From: Variovorax sp. UMC13
Lineage (GTDB): Bacteria > Pseudomonadota > Gammaproteobacteria > Burkholderiales > Burkholderiaceae_C
Assembly (NCBI RefSeq): GCF_014170375.1
Contig: NZ_LZZW01000030.1
Span: forward strand, 247,501-311,500
Length of the DNA: 64,000 bases
Reading direction: 5' to 3'
In this document: positions 1-8,416 of the stretch, in pieces
Position numbering within the stretch: the first letter of the stretch is position 1
How the letters are laid out: the number at the start of each line of letters is the position of its first letter
Translations under genes and position numbers: made by a program
Notes under the pieces: generated by a model
Told to the model about the DNA's origin: nothing
Databases searched by the model: none
The model's input: the letters and a program-made list of their open reading frames with translations, nothing else

Positions 1-2
1 CT

Positions 3-1769
3 TCGTCCCGCGCTTTTGCATCCCGCCTTCGCTCCGGATGCCTGGCCTTGCTGCTTCCCCTCCTGCTGGCCGCGGGCTGTGCCCAGCTGCCGCAGAACGT
101 CGACCGGCCGGTGTCGACCGCGCTGGCCTCGCCCGGCGACACGCCGCTCGCGGTCCTGGTGCAGCAGCGGCGCGAGGCGGCCAAGGGCCGCTTCGAATCG
201 GGCTTCCTGCTGCTCGACGGCCCGCAGGCCGCCTACGGCAGCCGGCTCGCGCTGATCGAGGCGGCGCAGAAGACGCTCGACCTCCAGTACTACGCGATCC
301 ATGCCGACGCCAGCACCGGCCGGCTGTTGCGCGGCGTGGTCGCGGCCGCGCGGCGCGGCGTGCGGGTGCGGGTGCTGCTCGACGATTTCCACAGCACCGG
401 CCGCAATGCGCTGGTGATGCGGCTGGCCTTCGAACCCGGCATCGAGATGCGCATGTTCAATCCGCTGGCCGGCGCGCGCGGCTCCACCATCGGCCGAATG
501 GTCAACGCGATCAGCGACTTCGACCGGGTGCAGCAGCGCATGCACAACAAGCTCTTCCTGGCCGACAACGTGATGGGCGTGACGGGCGGGCGCAACCTTG
601 GCGACGCCTACTTCGGCATCGCCGAGACCAGCAACTTCGTCGACCTCGACGTGCTGGCCGCCGGCCCGATCGTGCAGGACCTCTCGCACAGCTTCGACAC
701 CTATTGGAACGACGAGCGCGCCTACCCGGTGCAGTCGCTGGTCGACCGCGAGGAACTGCTGAAGATCCGCGACGACGTGCGGGCCGCCGACGCCAAACAG
801 CGCGATCGCGACCAGGCGCAGGACCCGAGCGGTGCGCCCCAGCCGCCCGACGGCGAGCCACGCCCCGCCGATGCCGGCCCGACCGATGCGCAGCGCGCCG
901 CGGCCTGGGACGAGAAGCCGCTGGACCTGCGCAGCGCCGCCTTCGTCTGGGCCCCCGCGGTGGTGATGGCCGACAAGCCGGCCAAGATCGCCGCCGAGGC
1001 GGACGGCCCGAACGACGCGCCCAGCGCCAAGGCGCCCGGCCTGGTGGTGACGCAGCCGCGCGATGCCGCCGGCGCCACCGGGCGCGCGGCCGCGCTCGAG
1101 ACCGTCTCGGACCTCACCGCCGGCAGCGAGACCGTGGTCTCGGGCCTGCTGCAACTGATCGGCCAGGCCCGCAGCGACCTCACGATCATCTCGCCCTACT
1201 TCGTGCCGGGCGCGGACATGAAGCAGGCCTTCGCCGCGGCGCGCGCGCGCGGCGTGCGGGTGCGCGTGCTCACCAACTCGCTGGCCTCCAACGATGCGCC
1301 GGTGGCCCACGTGGGCTATGCGCGGCACCGCGAGGAACTGCTGGCGATGGGCGTCGAGCTCTACGAATTGCGCAGCGAGCAGGCCGGCCTGGGCAGCGCC
1401 TTCGGTTCCGGCTCCTCCGGCGCCAGCGCGACCGGCGAATCGCGTTCGATGCTGCACTCCAAGGTGCTGGTGATGGACGGCCGGCTGCTGGTGGTCGGTT
1501 CGATGAACCTCGACCTGCGCTCGCAGCTGCAGAACACCGAGATCGCGCTGCTGATCCGCAGCGACGCGCTGTCGCGCCAGGCGGTCGTCCAGATCGAGAC
1601 CGCGATGCGCAAGGGCGCCTGGCGCGTCGAACAGGCCGAAGGCGGCCTGGTCTGGCGCGCGCCCGAAGGCAGCAAGCTGCAGGACGCGCGCACCGAGCCC
1701 GACACCAGCGCCGGCCTGCGCCTGCTGCTCAAGCTCTTCGGCCCGCTGGCGCCCGACGCCTTGCTGTGA
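3..1769 (+). CDS. Phospholipase D-family lipoprotein (cardiolipin synthase-like), 5' end outside window
   Basis: PLD-superfamily proteins transfer or hydrolyse phosphatidyl groups. Two HKD motifs are visible: HNKLFLAD near nt 544-567 (followed by GGRN) and HSKVLVMDG near nt 1456-1482 (followed by GSMNLDLRS). A hydrophobic stretch ends in the lipobox LAAGC near nt 66-80, so the mature protein is probably a lipid-anchored envelope protein. The frame is open to the left edge with arginine-rich codons before the hydrophobic core, so the real start lies upstream; the TTG at 48 would leave almost no signal-peptide n-region. A Pro/Asp/Ala-rich insert (about nt 780-1080) separates the two halves. It ends directly against the convergent MocR gene. 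The exact substrate cannot be told from sequence. Confidence 0.85.
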   Translation, partial: SSRAFASRLRSGCLALLLPLLLAAGCAQLPQNVDRPVSTALASPGDTPLAVLVQQRREAAKGRFESGFLLLDGPQAAYGSRLALIEAAQKTLDLQYYAIHADASTGRLLRGVVAAARRGVRVRVLLDDFHSTGRNALVMRLAFEPGIEMRMFNPLAGARGSTIGRMVNAISDFDRVQQRMHNKLFLADNVMGVTGGRNLGDAYFGIAETSNFVDLDVLAAGPIVQDLSHSFDTYWNDERAYPVQSLVDREELLKIRDDVRAADAKQRDRDQAQDPSGAPQPPDGEPRPADAGPTDAQRAAAWDEKPLDLRSAAFVWAPAVVMADKPAKIAAEADGPNDAPSAKAPGLVVTQPRDAAGATGRAAALETVSDLTAGSETVVSGLLQLIGQARSDLTIISPYFVPGADMKQAFAAARARGVRVRVLTNSLASNDAPVAHVGYARHREELLAMGVELYELRSEQAGLGSAFGSGSSGASATGESRSMLHSKVLVMDGRLLVVGSMNLDLRSQLQNTEIALLIRSDALSRQAVVQIETAMRKGAWRVEQAEGGLVWRAPEGSKLQDARTEPDTSAGLRLLLKLFGPLAPDALL

Positions 1770-3164
1770 TCAACCGCGCACGCGCGCGAACACCTTCCAG
1801 AAGGTCGCGTCCTGCGCGGTCGCGAAGTTGATGCGCATCAGCGTGCTCGGCGGCCGGCGCGCATGGAACAGCGAGCCCGGCGCGAGCAGGTAGCCCTCGT
1901 CGAGCATGCGCTGGGTCAGCGCATCGGTGTCGACGCCGGTGTCGACCCAGCCGAACAGGCCCGCGGGTTCCGAGACGAAGGTGCAGCCGTGCGTCAGCGC
2001 CAGCTTCACCGTGCGCGCCCGCGCGCCGTCGAGCCGCAGCCGCACGCGGTCGGCATGCCGGCGCAGCTGCCCCTGGTCGATGCACCAGGCCAGCGCGCGC
2101 TCGAACAGCGCGGGCGTGGTGAGCGTGGTCAGCAGCTTGGTCTCGAGCAGCCGGCCGAACAGCGCGGGCGGCGCGGCCAAAAAGCCGATGCGCCAGTTGG
2201 GCGCCAGGATCTTGGCGAAGCCGCTCACGTAGATGGTGCGCTGCAGCCCGTCGAGCGCGCACAGCCGCGTGGCGTGCTCGGGCGCGAGGTGGCTGTAGGT
2301 GTCGTCCTCGACGATGTGGAAATCGTGCTGGTTGGCCAGCTGCAGCACCCGGTGCGCGCTGCCGGGCGTGAGGCTGTAGCCGGTCGGGTTGTGCAGCACG
2401 CTCACGCTGACGAAGAGCTTGGGCTTGTGCGTCTCGCAGTACTGCGCCATCACCGCCAGGTCGGGCCCGTCGGCGCGGCGCGGCACCGGCAGGATGCGCA
2501 TGCCCAGCGCCTCCAGCCGAGCGAACTCGATGGCCCAGCCCGGCTCCTCGACCATCACCGGATCGCCGGCGCGCAGCAGCGCCCGGCTCACGATGTCCAG
2601 CGCATGGGTGGCGCCGACGGTGGTCACGATCTGCTCCGGCCCGGCCGGGATGTTGATGCCCATGAGCTTCTGCGACAGGCTGTGCCGCAAGGCGCCGTCG
2701 CCGGCCGGTTCGCCGTACTGCAGCGAGATCTCCTGCAGCGCGCGCGTGCCGGTGAGGCGCCGCAGCGAGGTCGGCATGAAGCTCGAATCCATCCAGTCGG
2801 GCGGGAACACGCCCATGCCGGGCTGCGGCTTGTCGCTGTGGCTGTGGAACATGCCGCGGATCAGCGAACTGGCATCGGCCGGTACCGCCGGCGCCTGCGT
2901 GCCGGCGCGTGCCGGGCGCGGCGCCGGCGCCGGCGCCGCGTCGCGCACGAAGAAGCCGCGCTGGCGCCGCGCCTCGACCAGCCCCTGCGCCAGCAGCTGG
3001 TCGTAGGCCGCCACCACGGTGTGCGGGCTCACGCCCTGCTGGCGCGCGCACTCGCGCACCGAGGGCAGCCGCGTGCCGGGCGGCAGCAGCCGGGTGCGGA
3101 TGCGTTCGGCGAAGCGGTCGGCCAGTTGGCCGGTCAGCGATTGGGTTGCGGTTCGTGTCAGCAT
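1770..3164 (-). CDS. MocR-family transcriptional regulator (GntR-type HTH fused to aminotransferase domain)
   Basis: MocR regulators join a GntR winged helix to a fold-type-I aminotransferase domain that binds PLP and senses amino-acid-type ligands. The N-terminal 70 residues carry the wHTH (motif LPSVRECARQQGVSPHTVV). The rest is aminotransferase-like, with NPTGYSL and the PLP-lysine region SGFAKILAPNWRIG. 464 aa is normal for the family. I chose the ATG at 3164 over an in-frame upstream start at 3215 because the upstream version would run through the inverted-repeat operator. It is transcribed divergently from a LysE/EamA exporter pair, its likely target. The specific ligand is unknown. Confidence 0.9.
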   Translation of the reverse strand: MLTRTATQSLTGQLADRFAERIRTRLLPPGTRLPSVRECARQQGVSPHTVVAAYDQLLAQGLVEARRQRGFFVRDAAPAPAPRPARAGTQAPAVPADASSLIRGMFHSHSDKPQPGMGVFPPDWMDSSFMPTSLRRLTGTRALQEISLQYGEPAGDGALRHSLSQKLMGINIPAGPEQIVTTVGATHALDIVSRALLRAGDPVMVEEPGWAIEFARLEALGMRILPVPRRADGPDLAVMAQYCETHKPKLFVSVSVLHNPTGYSLTPGSAHRVLQLANQHDFHIVEDDTYSHLAPEHATRLCALDGLQRTIYVSGFAKILAPNWRIGFLAAPPALFGRLLETKLLTTLTTPALFERALAWCIDQGQLRRHADRVRLRLDGARARTVKLALTHGCTFVSEPAGLFGWVDTGVDTDALTQRMLDEGYLLAPGSLFHARRPPSTLMRINFATAQDATFWKVFARVRG

Positions 3165-3189
3165 GGCGGGTTCTGTGTCGAGCAGCTGA

Positions 3190-3238
3190 CCGATACAGCC
3201 TACATTTTTGTCCACCCAACTGTATCGGTACTGTAATG
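3190..3238. promoter_or_regulatory. Candidate MocR operator in the divergent promoter
   Basis: A perfect 9-bp inverted repeat, CCGATACAG (3190-3198) and CTGTATCGG (3220-3228), has start-to-start spacing of 30 bp, about three helical turns. A further direct half-site CTGTAATGG follows at 3230-3238. The site lies between the divergent starts at 3164 and 3262. MocR proteins bind paired short repeats in such positions. The assignment is by position and symmetry. Confidence 0.65.
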
Positions 3239-3261
3239 GTCATCAGTCTAGAGTGTGTGTC

Positions 3262-3861
3262 ATGAACTGGCAAGAATTCACTGCGCTGCTGGTGTTGGCC
3301 ACGGCGATGAGTTTCTCGCCCGGGCCCAACACCACGCTCTCCACCGCCCTCGCCGCCAACGGCGGCCTGCCGCGCGCCATGCGCTTCGTGCTGGCCGTGC
3401 CGGTGGGCTGGAGCCTGCTGCTTGCGCTGTGCGCCGCGGGCATCGGCGCGCTGGTGGTGGCGGCGCCGGCGCTGCGCTTCGTGATCAAGGCCCTGGGCAT
3501 CGGCTACCTGCTGTGGCTGGCCTTCAAACTCAGCGGCAGCGCCACGCTGGGCAAGGCCGGCGATGCGCAGCTGCAGGTCGGCTTCGGCCAGGGCGTGATG
3601 CTGCAGTTCCTCAACATCAAGGCCTGGCTGCTGGCACTCACCTTGGTGGCCGGCTGGATCGCGGGCCAGCCCGATGCGGCGCGGCGCTTCGCGATCGTGG
3701 CGCCTGTGATGCTGGTGTTCGCCTTCGCGAGCAACTTCACCTATGCGCTGGTCGGCGCGCTGCTGCGCGACTGGCTGGCCCGGGGCGCCCGGCTGCTGTG
3801 GTTCAACCGTGCGATGGCCGCCGTGCTGGTGCTCACCGCCGCCTGGATGCTCAAGATATGA
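3262..3861 (+). CDS. LysE-family amino acid exporter
   Basis: A small membrane exporter of the LysE/RhtB superfamily, 199 aa with about six hydrophobic segments. The family signature SFSPGPNTT sits near residues 16-24, in the first membrane segment. The ATG at 3262 places this motif at the normal distance from the N-terminus; an in-frame upstream start at 3208 would read through the operator. Its stop overlaps the start of the EamA transporter (ATGA), so the two are translationally coupled exporters, probably controlled by the divergent MocR protein. The substrate is not predictable. Confidence 0.88.
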   Translation: MNWQEFTALLVLATAMSFSPGPNTTLSTALAANGGLPRAMRFVLAVPVGWSLLLALCAAGIGALVVAAPALRFVIKALGIGYLLWLAFKLSGSATLGKAGDAQLQVGFGQGVMLQFLNIKAWLLALTLVAGWIAGQPDAARRFAIVAPVMLVFAFASNFTYALVGALLRDWLARGARLLWFNRAMAAVLVLTAAWMLKI

Positions 3862-4793
3862 GCAGTACGCTGGCACAGGAAAAGACGGCCTTCGGCATGC
3901 GCCGCGAGACGCTGGGCATGTGGCTGGGCGTGCTCGGCGTGCTGATCTTCGCCATCACGCTGCCGATGACGCGGCTGGCCACCGGCACGCAGGCCGCGCC
4001 GCAGCTCTCGCCCTGGTTCGTGACCTTCGGCCGCGCCGCGCTGGCGGGCGGGCTGTCGATCGTGGTGCTGGTCGCCACGCGCGCACCGCGGCCGCAGCGC
4101 CACCAATGGAAGCCGCTGTGCATGGCGCTGCTGGGCAACGCGATCGGCTATCCGCTGCTGCTGGGCTATGCGCTGCGCGTGGTCACGGCCAGCCATGCGG
4201 CGGTGGTGACGGCGCTGCTGCCGCTGGTGACCGCGGCCGTGGCGGCCTGGGTGCTGCACCAGCGCGCGCGGCTGGGCTTCTGGGTCTGCGCGGTGGTGGG
4301 CAGCCTGCTGGTGGTCGCCTTCTCGCTGCTGCGCGCCTACCAGCAGGGCCACGGCTTCGGCTTCGAATGGGCCGACCTGCTGCTGGTCGGCGCGGTCTTC
4401 GCGGCCTCCTTCGGCTACATCTACGGCGCGCAGGTCACGCCGTCCCTCGGGGCCGAGCGGGTGATCTGCTGGGTCTGCGTGATGGCGCTGCCGCTCACCC
4501 TGCCGGGCGCGCTGCTGACCTGGCCGCAGCAGCCGGTGGCCGTGTCGGCCTGGGCCGGCCTGGTCTACGTCGGCGTGTTCTCGATGTGGATGGGCTTTTT
4601 CGCCTGGTACCGCGGCCTGGCCATGGGTGGCGCGTTGCGCGTGAGCCAGACACAATTGCTGCAGCCCTTCCTCTCGATCCTCGCCGCCGTGCCGCTGCTG
4701 GGCGAGCCGCTGGACGTGGTCACGCTCGGCTTCGCGCTGGCCGTGGTCGCGACCGTGCTGATCGGCAAGAAACTTTCACAGGGCGCGCGATGA
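3858..4793 (+). CDS. EamA/DMT-family transporter
   Basis: 311-aa multi-pass membrane protein of the drug/metabolite transporter superfamily, with two EamA repeats (about residues 18-145 and 165-305) and ten probable helices. Family members export amino acids and other metabolites. It starts inside the stop codon of the LysE gene (ATGA) and is followed 37 bp later by an aminotransferase gene. The pairing of two different exporter types behind one MocR-type promoter suggests efflux of one or a few related amino-acid-like compounds. Confidence 0.87.
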   Translation: MSSTLAQEKTAFGMRRETLGMWLGVLGVLIFAITLPMTRLATGTQAAPQLSPWFVTFGRAALAGGLSIVVLVATRAPRPQRHQWKPLCMALLGNAIGYPLLLGYALRVVTASHAAVVTALLPLVTAAVAAWVLHQRARLGFWVCAVVGSLLVVAFSLLRAYQQGHGFGFEWADLLLVGAVFAASFGYIYGAQVTPSLGAERVICWVCVMALPLTLPGALLTWPQQPVAVSAWAGLVYVGVFSMWMGFFAWYRGLAMGGALRVSQTQLLQPFLSILAAVPLLGEPLDVVTLGFALAVVATVLIGKKLSQGAR

Positions 4794-4830
4794 TGCCGCG
4801 CACCCACGCACACTCTCTCTAGGAAAAATC

Positions 4831-6045
4831 ATGACGACATGGAAGATGGCCGCCCGCGCCGAGAAGATGAATCCCTCGGTGCTGCGCGAGATCCTCAAGG
4901 TGACCGACCAGCCCGGGATCATCAGCCTGGCCGGCGGCCTGCCTTCGCCCAAGACCTTCCCGATCACGGCCTTCGCCGCCGCCTGCGCCGAGGTGCTGGC
5001 CAACGACGGCCCGGCCTCGCTGCAGTACGCCGCGAGCGAAGGCTACGGCCCGCTGCGCCAGGCCGTGGCCGACATGCTGCCCTGGAACGTCGACCCGGCG
5101 CAGGTGCTGATCACCACCGGCTCGCAGCAGGGCCTGGACCTGATCGCCAAGGTGCTGATCGACCCGGGCAGCCGCGTGCTGGTCGAGACCCCGACCTACC
5201 TCGGCGCGCTGCAGGCCTTCTCGCCGATGGAACCCACGCCGGTGAGCGTGGCGAGCGACGCCGAAGGCGTGATCGTCGAGGACCTGGTCGCCAAGGCCAA
5301 GGATTCGCGCTTCATCTACCTGCTGCCCAACTTCCAGAACCCGACCGGCCGCACCATGACCGAGGCGCGCCGCGCCGCCGTCTCGGCTGCTGCCGCCGCG
5401 GCCAACCTGCCCATCGTCGAAGACAACCCCTACGGCGAACTCTGGTTCGACGAAGCGCCGCCGCTGCCGCTGACCGCGCGCAACCCCGAGGGCTGCATCT
5501 ACCTGGGCTCGTTCTCCAAGGTGCTGGCGCCGGGCCTGCGCCTGGGCTTCCTGGTCGCGCCCAAGGCCATCTACCCGAAGCTGCTGCAGGCCAAGCAGGC
5601 GGTGGACCTGCACACGCCGATCTTCACCCAGCGCATGGTGATGGAGGTCATGAAGGACGGCTTCCTCGACCGCCACGTGCCGACCATCCGCGCGCTCTAC
5701 AAGCGCCAGCGCGATGCGATGGCCGCGGCGCTCACGCGCGAGATGAAGGGCCTGGACGTGAGCTTCAACGCGCCCATCGGCGGCATGTTCATGTGGGCCC
5801 GCCTGCCCGAGGGCATCGACACCGTGGCGCTGCTGCCCAAGGCGGTGGCGCGCGGCGTGGCCTTCGTGCCCGGCGCGCCCTTCTATGCCGACGGCAAGGG
5901 CGATCCGCGCACGCTGCGCCTGTCCTTCGTGACCGCCAGCGTCGAGGAGATCGACACCGCCATCGCTGCGCTGGCCGCGACGCTGCGCGAACAGCTGGCC
6001 CACAACGCCGCCGCCCAGGTGCAGCGCGAGCTGGCCGCGACCTGA
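4831..6045 (+). CDS. PLP-dependent aminotransferase (class I/II)
   Basis: 404-aa fold-type-I aminotransferase. It has the substrate/PLP motif LPNFQNPTG near residue 168, the aspartate/tyrosine segment VEDNPYGELWF, the Schiff-base lysine in GSFSKVLAPGLRLG, and a C-terminal arginine in TLRLSF. It resembles the 2-aminoadipate/branched-chain aminotransferases related to the catalytic half of MocR proteins but has no DNA-binding domain. It lies downstream of the MocR-linked exporters and upstream of a second LysE gene, so amino-acid turnover is a reasonable inference. Exact substrate unknown. Confidence 0.88.
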   Translation: MTTWKMAARAEKMNPSVLREILKVTDQPGIISLAGGLPSPKTFPITAFAAACAEVLANDGPASLQYAASEGYGPLRQAVADMLPWNVDPAQVLITTGSQQGLDLIAKVLIDPGSRVLVETPTYLGALQAFSPMEPTPVSVASDAEGVIVEDLVAKAKDSRFIYLLPNFQNPTGRTMTEARRAAVSAAAAAANLPIVEDNPYGELWFDEAPPLPLTARNPEGCIYLGSFSKVLAPGLRLGFLVAPKAIYPKLLQAKQAVDLHTPIFTQRMVMEVMKDGFLDRHVPTIRALYKRQRDAMAAALTREMKGLDVSFNAPIGGMFMWARLPEGIDTVALLPKAVARGVAFVPGAPFYADGKGDPRTLRLSFVTASVEEIDTAIAALAATLREQLAHNAAAQVQRELAAT

Positions 6046-6076
6046 GCCGCACGACCCGGGGCGCGCCGCGAGCACC

Positions 6077-6712
6077 ATGATCGACCTCGCCACCCTGGGG
6101 CTGTTCCTGCTCGCCGTGCTGGCGCTGTTCCTGTCGCCCGGGCCGAACATGGCTTTCGTGCTGGCCCATGGCGTGGCACAGGGGCCGCGCGGCGGATTCG
6201 CGGCGGCGATCGGCATCTCGGCGGCGGACTTGGTGCACACGCTGTGCGCCGCCACCGGCATCACCGCGCTGGTCGCGGCCTGGGCACCGGCCTTCGACCT
6301 GCTGCGCTATGCGGGTGCGCTGTACCTGCTCTGGCTCGCGGTGAAGGCCTGGCGCGACGGCGGGGCGGCTGCGCTCGGCACGGCTGCGCCCGCCCCCTTC
6401 GCGCGGATCGTGCGGCAGGCCTGGCTCAACAACCTGGTGAATCCCAAGGCGCTGCTGTTCTTCATGCTGTTTTTGCCGCAGTTCGTCGACCCGGCGCGCG
6501 GCCACGTCACGCTGCAGCTGGTGCTGCTGGGCGGCGTGCTCTCGCTGGCGGCGCTGGCCTTCAACACGCTGCTCGGCGCCTTCAGTGGCCAGGTGGGTCG
6601 CTGGCTGCAGCGCCGGCCAGGCGCCGCACGCCTGCAGCACCGGCTGCTGGCGGTGGCCATGCTCGGCCTGGCGCTGCGCCTGCTGATGCTGGACCGCCCG
6701 GTGCCGCGCTGA
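6077..6712 (+). CDS. LysE-family amino acid exporter
   Basis: 211-aa member of the LysE/RhtB family with the signature LSPGPNMAFV near residues 16-26 and the middle motif NNLVNPKALLFFMLFLPQF. About six membrane segments. It follows the aminotransferase by 31 bp on the same strand and is probably co-transcribed. It is the second of three LysE paralogues within about 7 kb; sequence differences between them suggest different substrates rather than recent duplication. Confidence 0.88.
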   Translation: MIDLATLGLFLLAVLALFLSPGPNMAFVLAHGVAQGPRGGFAAAIGISAADLVHTLCAATGITALVAAWAPAFDLLRYAGALYLLWLAVKAWRDGGAAALGTAAPAPFARIVRQAWLNNLVNPKALLFFMLFLPQFVDPARGHVTLQLVLLGGVLSLAALAFNTLLGAFSGQVGRWLQRRPGAARLQHRLLAVAMLGLALRLLMLDRPVPR

Positions 6713-6745
6713 GACGATACGCACCCTCTCACAACAACCACAAGA

Positions 6746-6761
6746 GAAAGAAAGAAAGAAA
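6746..6761 (+). repeat. (GAAA)4 microsatellite abutting the GST start codon
   Basis: Four perfect GAAA copies run from 6746 to 6761, and the last A is the first base of the ATG. The run replaces a normal Shine-Dalgarno at this position. Such tracts can change length by slippage, but only four copies are present. Confidence 0.6.
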
Positions 6762-7402
6762 TGCTCAACATCTGGGGCCGGATCAGTTCCATCAACGTGC
6801 GCAAGGTGGTCTGGTGCGCGCAGGAGCTCGGGCTCGATTTCCAGCGCACCGAGGCCGGTGGCAAGTTCGGCGTGGTGCACACGCCCGACTACCTGGCGCT
6901 CAATCCCAACGGCATGGTGCCCTCCATCGACGACGGCGAGGGCGAGGCACGCGTGGTGCTGTGGGAATCCAACGTGATCGTGCGCTACCTCTGCGCCCGC
7001 CACGCGCCCGGCACGCTCTACCCCGACGACCTGCCCGCGCGCTTCGACGCCGAACGCTGGATGGACTGGCAGCAGACCGCGCTCAACCCGGCCAGCGGCG
7101 GCGCCTTCAAGCAATGGATCCGCACGCCGGCCGCCGAACGCGACGCCGCCGTCATCGAGCGTTCGGTGCGCGCCACCGAGCCCCTGTTCGCGCTGCTCGA
7201 CGCACACCTCGCGACGCATGCCTTCATGGGCGGCGACGCCTTCGGCATGGCCGACATCCCGCTGGGCTGCGAAGCGCACCGCTGGTTCGGCCTGCCGCCC
7301 ACCGAGTACACGCGCCCGGCCTGGCCGAACGTGGAGCGCTGGTTCGCCGAATTGAAGAGCCGCTCGGCCGCGCGCGGCGTGCTCGACCTCGCCCTGGAAT
7401 GA
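6761..7402 (+). CDS. Glutathione S-transferase family protein
   Basis: 213-aa cytosolic GST. The N-terminal thioredoxin-like domain (about 1-80) starts with SSINVRKVVWCAQELG and contains the conserved cis-proline region NGMVPSI and the glutathione-contact motif WESNVIVRYL. The C-terminal helical domain carries the usual FMGGDAFGMADIPLG motif. These enzymes conjugate or reduce electrophiles with glutathione; the substrate is unknown. A GAAA microsatellite lies directly in front of the start codon. Neighbours are a LysE exporter upstream and, after an intergenic repeat element, a PhzF-family gene. Confidence 0.9.
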   Translation: MLNIWGRISSINVRKVVWCAQELGLDFQRTEAGGKFGVVHTPDYLALNPNGMVPSIDDGEGEARVVLWESNVIVRYLCARHAPGTLYPDDLPARFDAERWMDWQQTALNPASGGAFKQWIRTPAAERDAAVIERSVRATEPLFALLDAHLATHAFMGGDAFGMADIPLGCEAHRWFGLPPTEYTRPAWPNVERWFAELKSRSAARGVLDLALE

Positions 7403-7403
7403 A

Positions 7404-7492
7404 ATGACCCCCACGCTCCGTCACTTCGTGTACTCGCTGCCCCCCGAGGGGGCCGCAGCCCGCCTTGGGGCGGCCCGGCGGCGGGCTCTTGC
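7404..7492. repeat. Hairpin-rich intergenic repeat element, type A
   Basis: An extremely GC-rich block between the GST and PhzF genes, with the hairpin CCCCC-GA-GGGGG at 7441-7452 and further G/C-rich self-complementary stretches to 7485. From memory, close copies of this text recur between genes in Variovorax and other Comamonadaceae. Only one copy is present here, so repeat status cannot be shown from the window. It could also act as a transcription terminator. Confidence 0.5.
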
Positions 7493-7509
7493 CACCTGAT
7501 TCAAGTCCT

Positions 7510-8409
7510 ATGAAACATCGCTCCTTCCAGCAAGTCGACGTGTTCACGGCCGTGCCCTACCGCGGCAACCCGCTCGCGGTGGTGCTCGACGGCACCGACC
7601 TCGACGAGGCCCAGATGCAGCGCTTCGCGCAGTGGACCAACCTGTCGGAGACCACCTTCCTGCTGCCGCCGACCGACCCCGGCGCCGACTACCGCGTGCG
7701 CATCTTCACGCCCGGCAGCGAGCTGCCCTTCGCCGGCCATCCCACGCTGGGCAGCTGCCATGCCTGGCTGCGCGCGGGTGGCAAGCCGAAGTCGGCCAAG
7801 CAGGTCGTGCAGCAGAGCGCGGTCGGCCTGGTGCCGATCCGCCGCGAGGGCGAGCGACTGGCCTTCGCCGCGCCCCCGCTGCGACGCAGCGCGCCCAGCC
7901 CCAGCGTGCTGGCCCGCGTGGCCGGCGCGCTGGGCCTCAAGCCCTCGCAGATCCGCAGCGCGCAGATGCTCGACAACGGCCCGGTCTGGATGGGCCTGCT
8001 GCTGGAGAACGTCGACACCGTGCTCGCGCTCGAGCCCGACCACCGCGCGCTCAAGGAGCTGGGTCAGAAGGTCGGCGTGGTGGCGGTGCCCGACACGCCC
8101 GCGCTCATCGGCCGCTCGAACCGCGAGGCGCGGGCCTTCGCCGGACGCGCCGCGCCTTTGCCGGTGGCGCTGGAAGTGCGCGCCTTCGCGGCCCCGATCG
8201 GCGTCGAGGAAGACCCGGTCACCGGCAGCTTCAACGCCAGCGCCGCCCAGTGGCTGATCGCCGACGGCCACATGCCCGAGCAGTACATCGCCGGCCAGGG
8301 CCAGTGCCTGGGCCGCGACGGCCGGGTGCACATCGCGCGCGACGCCGAGGGCGTGGTCTGGGTCGGCGGCGACGTCGTGACCTGCATCGACGGCCAGGTC
8401 GAACTCTGA
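7510..8409 (+). CDS. PhzF-family isomerase/epimerase-like protein
   Basis: 299-aa protein of the PhzF (phenazine biosynthesis-like) family, cytosolic homodimers with a diaminopimelate-epimerase fold. The catalytic glutamate region NLSETTFLLPP (near residue 47), the first glycine-rich loop (ELPFAGHPTLGS) and the second (EDPVTGSFNASAAQ) are all intact. The start is the ATG at 7510; the reading frame can be extended upstream, but only into the repeat element. No phenazine genes are nearby, so a role in phenazine synthesis should not be assumed. It forms a close series with the VOC, LysE and dehydratase genes that follow. Confidence 0.9.
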   Translation: MKHRSFQQVDVFTAVPYRGNPLAVVLDGTDLDEAQMQRFAQWTNLSETTFLLPPTDPGADYRVRIFTPGSELPFAGHPTLGSCHAWLRAGGKPKSAKQVVQQSAVGLVPIRREGERLAFAAPPLRRSAPSPSVLARVAGALGLKPSQIRSAQMLDNGPVWMGLLLENVDTVLALEPDHRALKELGQKVGVVAVPDTPALIGRSNREARAFAGRAAPLPVALEVRAFAAPIGVEEDPVTGSFNASAAQWLIADGHMPEQYIAGQGQCLGRDGRVHIARDAEGVVWVGGDVVTCIDGQVEL

Positions 8410-8416
8410 GCGCGCC

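Noticed and set aside
38..1831. 597-codon open frame overlapping the PLD lipoprotein in another frame
   Set aside because: Arg/Ala/Gly-rich composition typical of shifted frames in high-GC DNA; the overlapping frame has intact HKD motifs and a lipobox.
1729..3876. Long minus-strand frame over the MocR and LysE genes
   Set aside because: Low-complexity shadow; both real genes in the region have clear family motifs.
7510..8409. PhzF gene as evidence for phenazine biosynthesis
   Set aside because: No other phz genes are present and the family is widespread with other roles.
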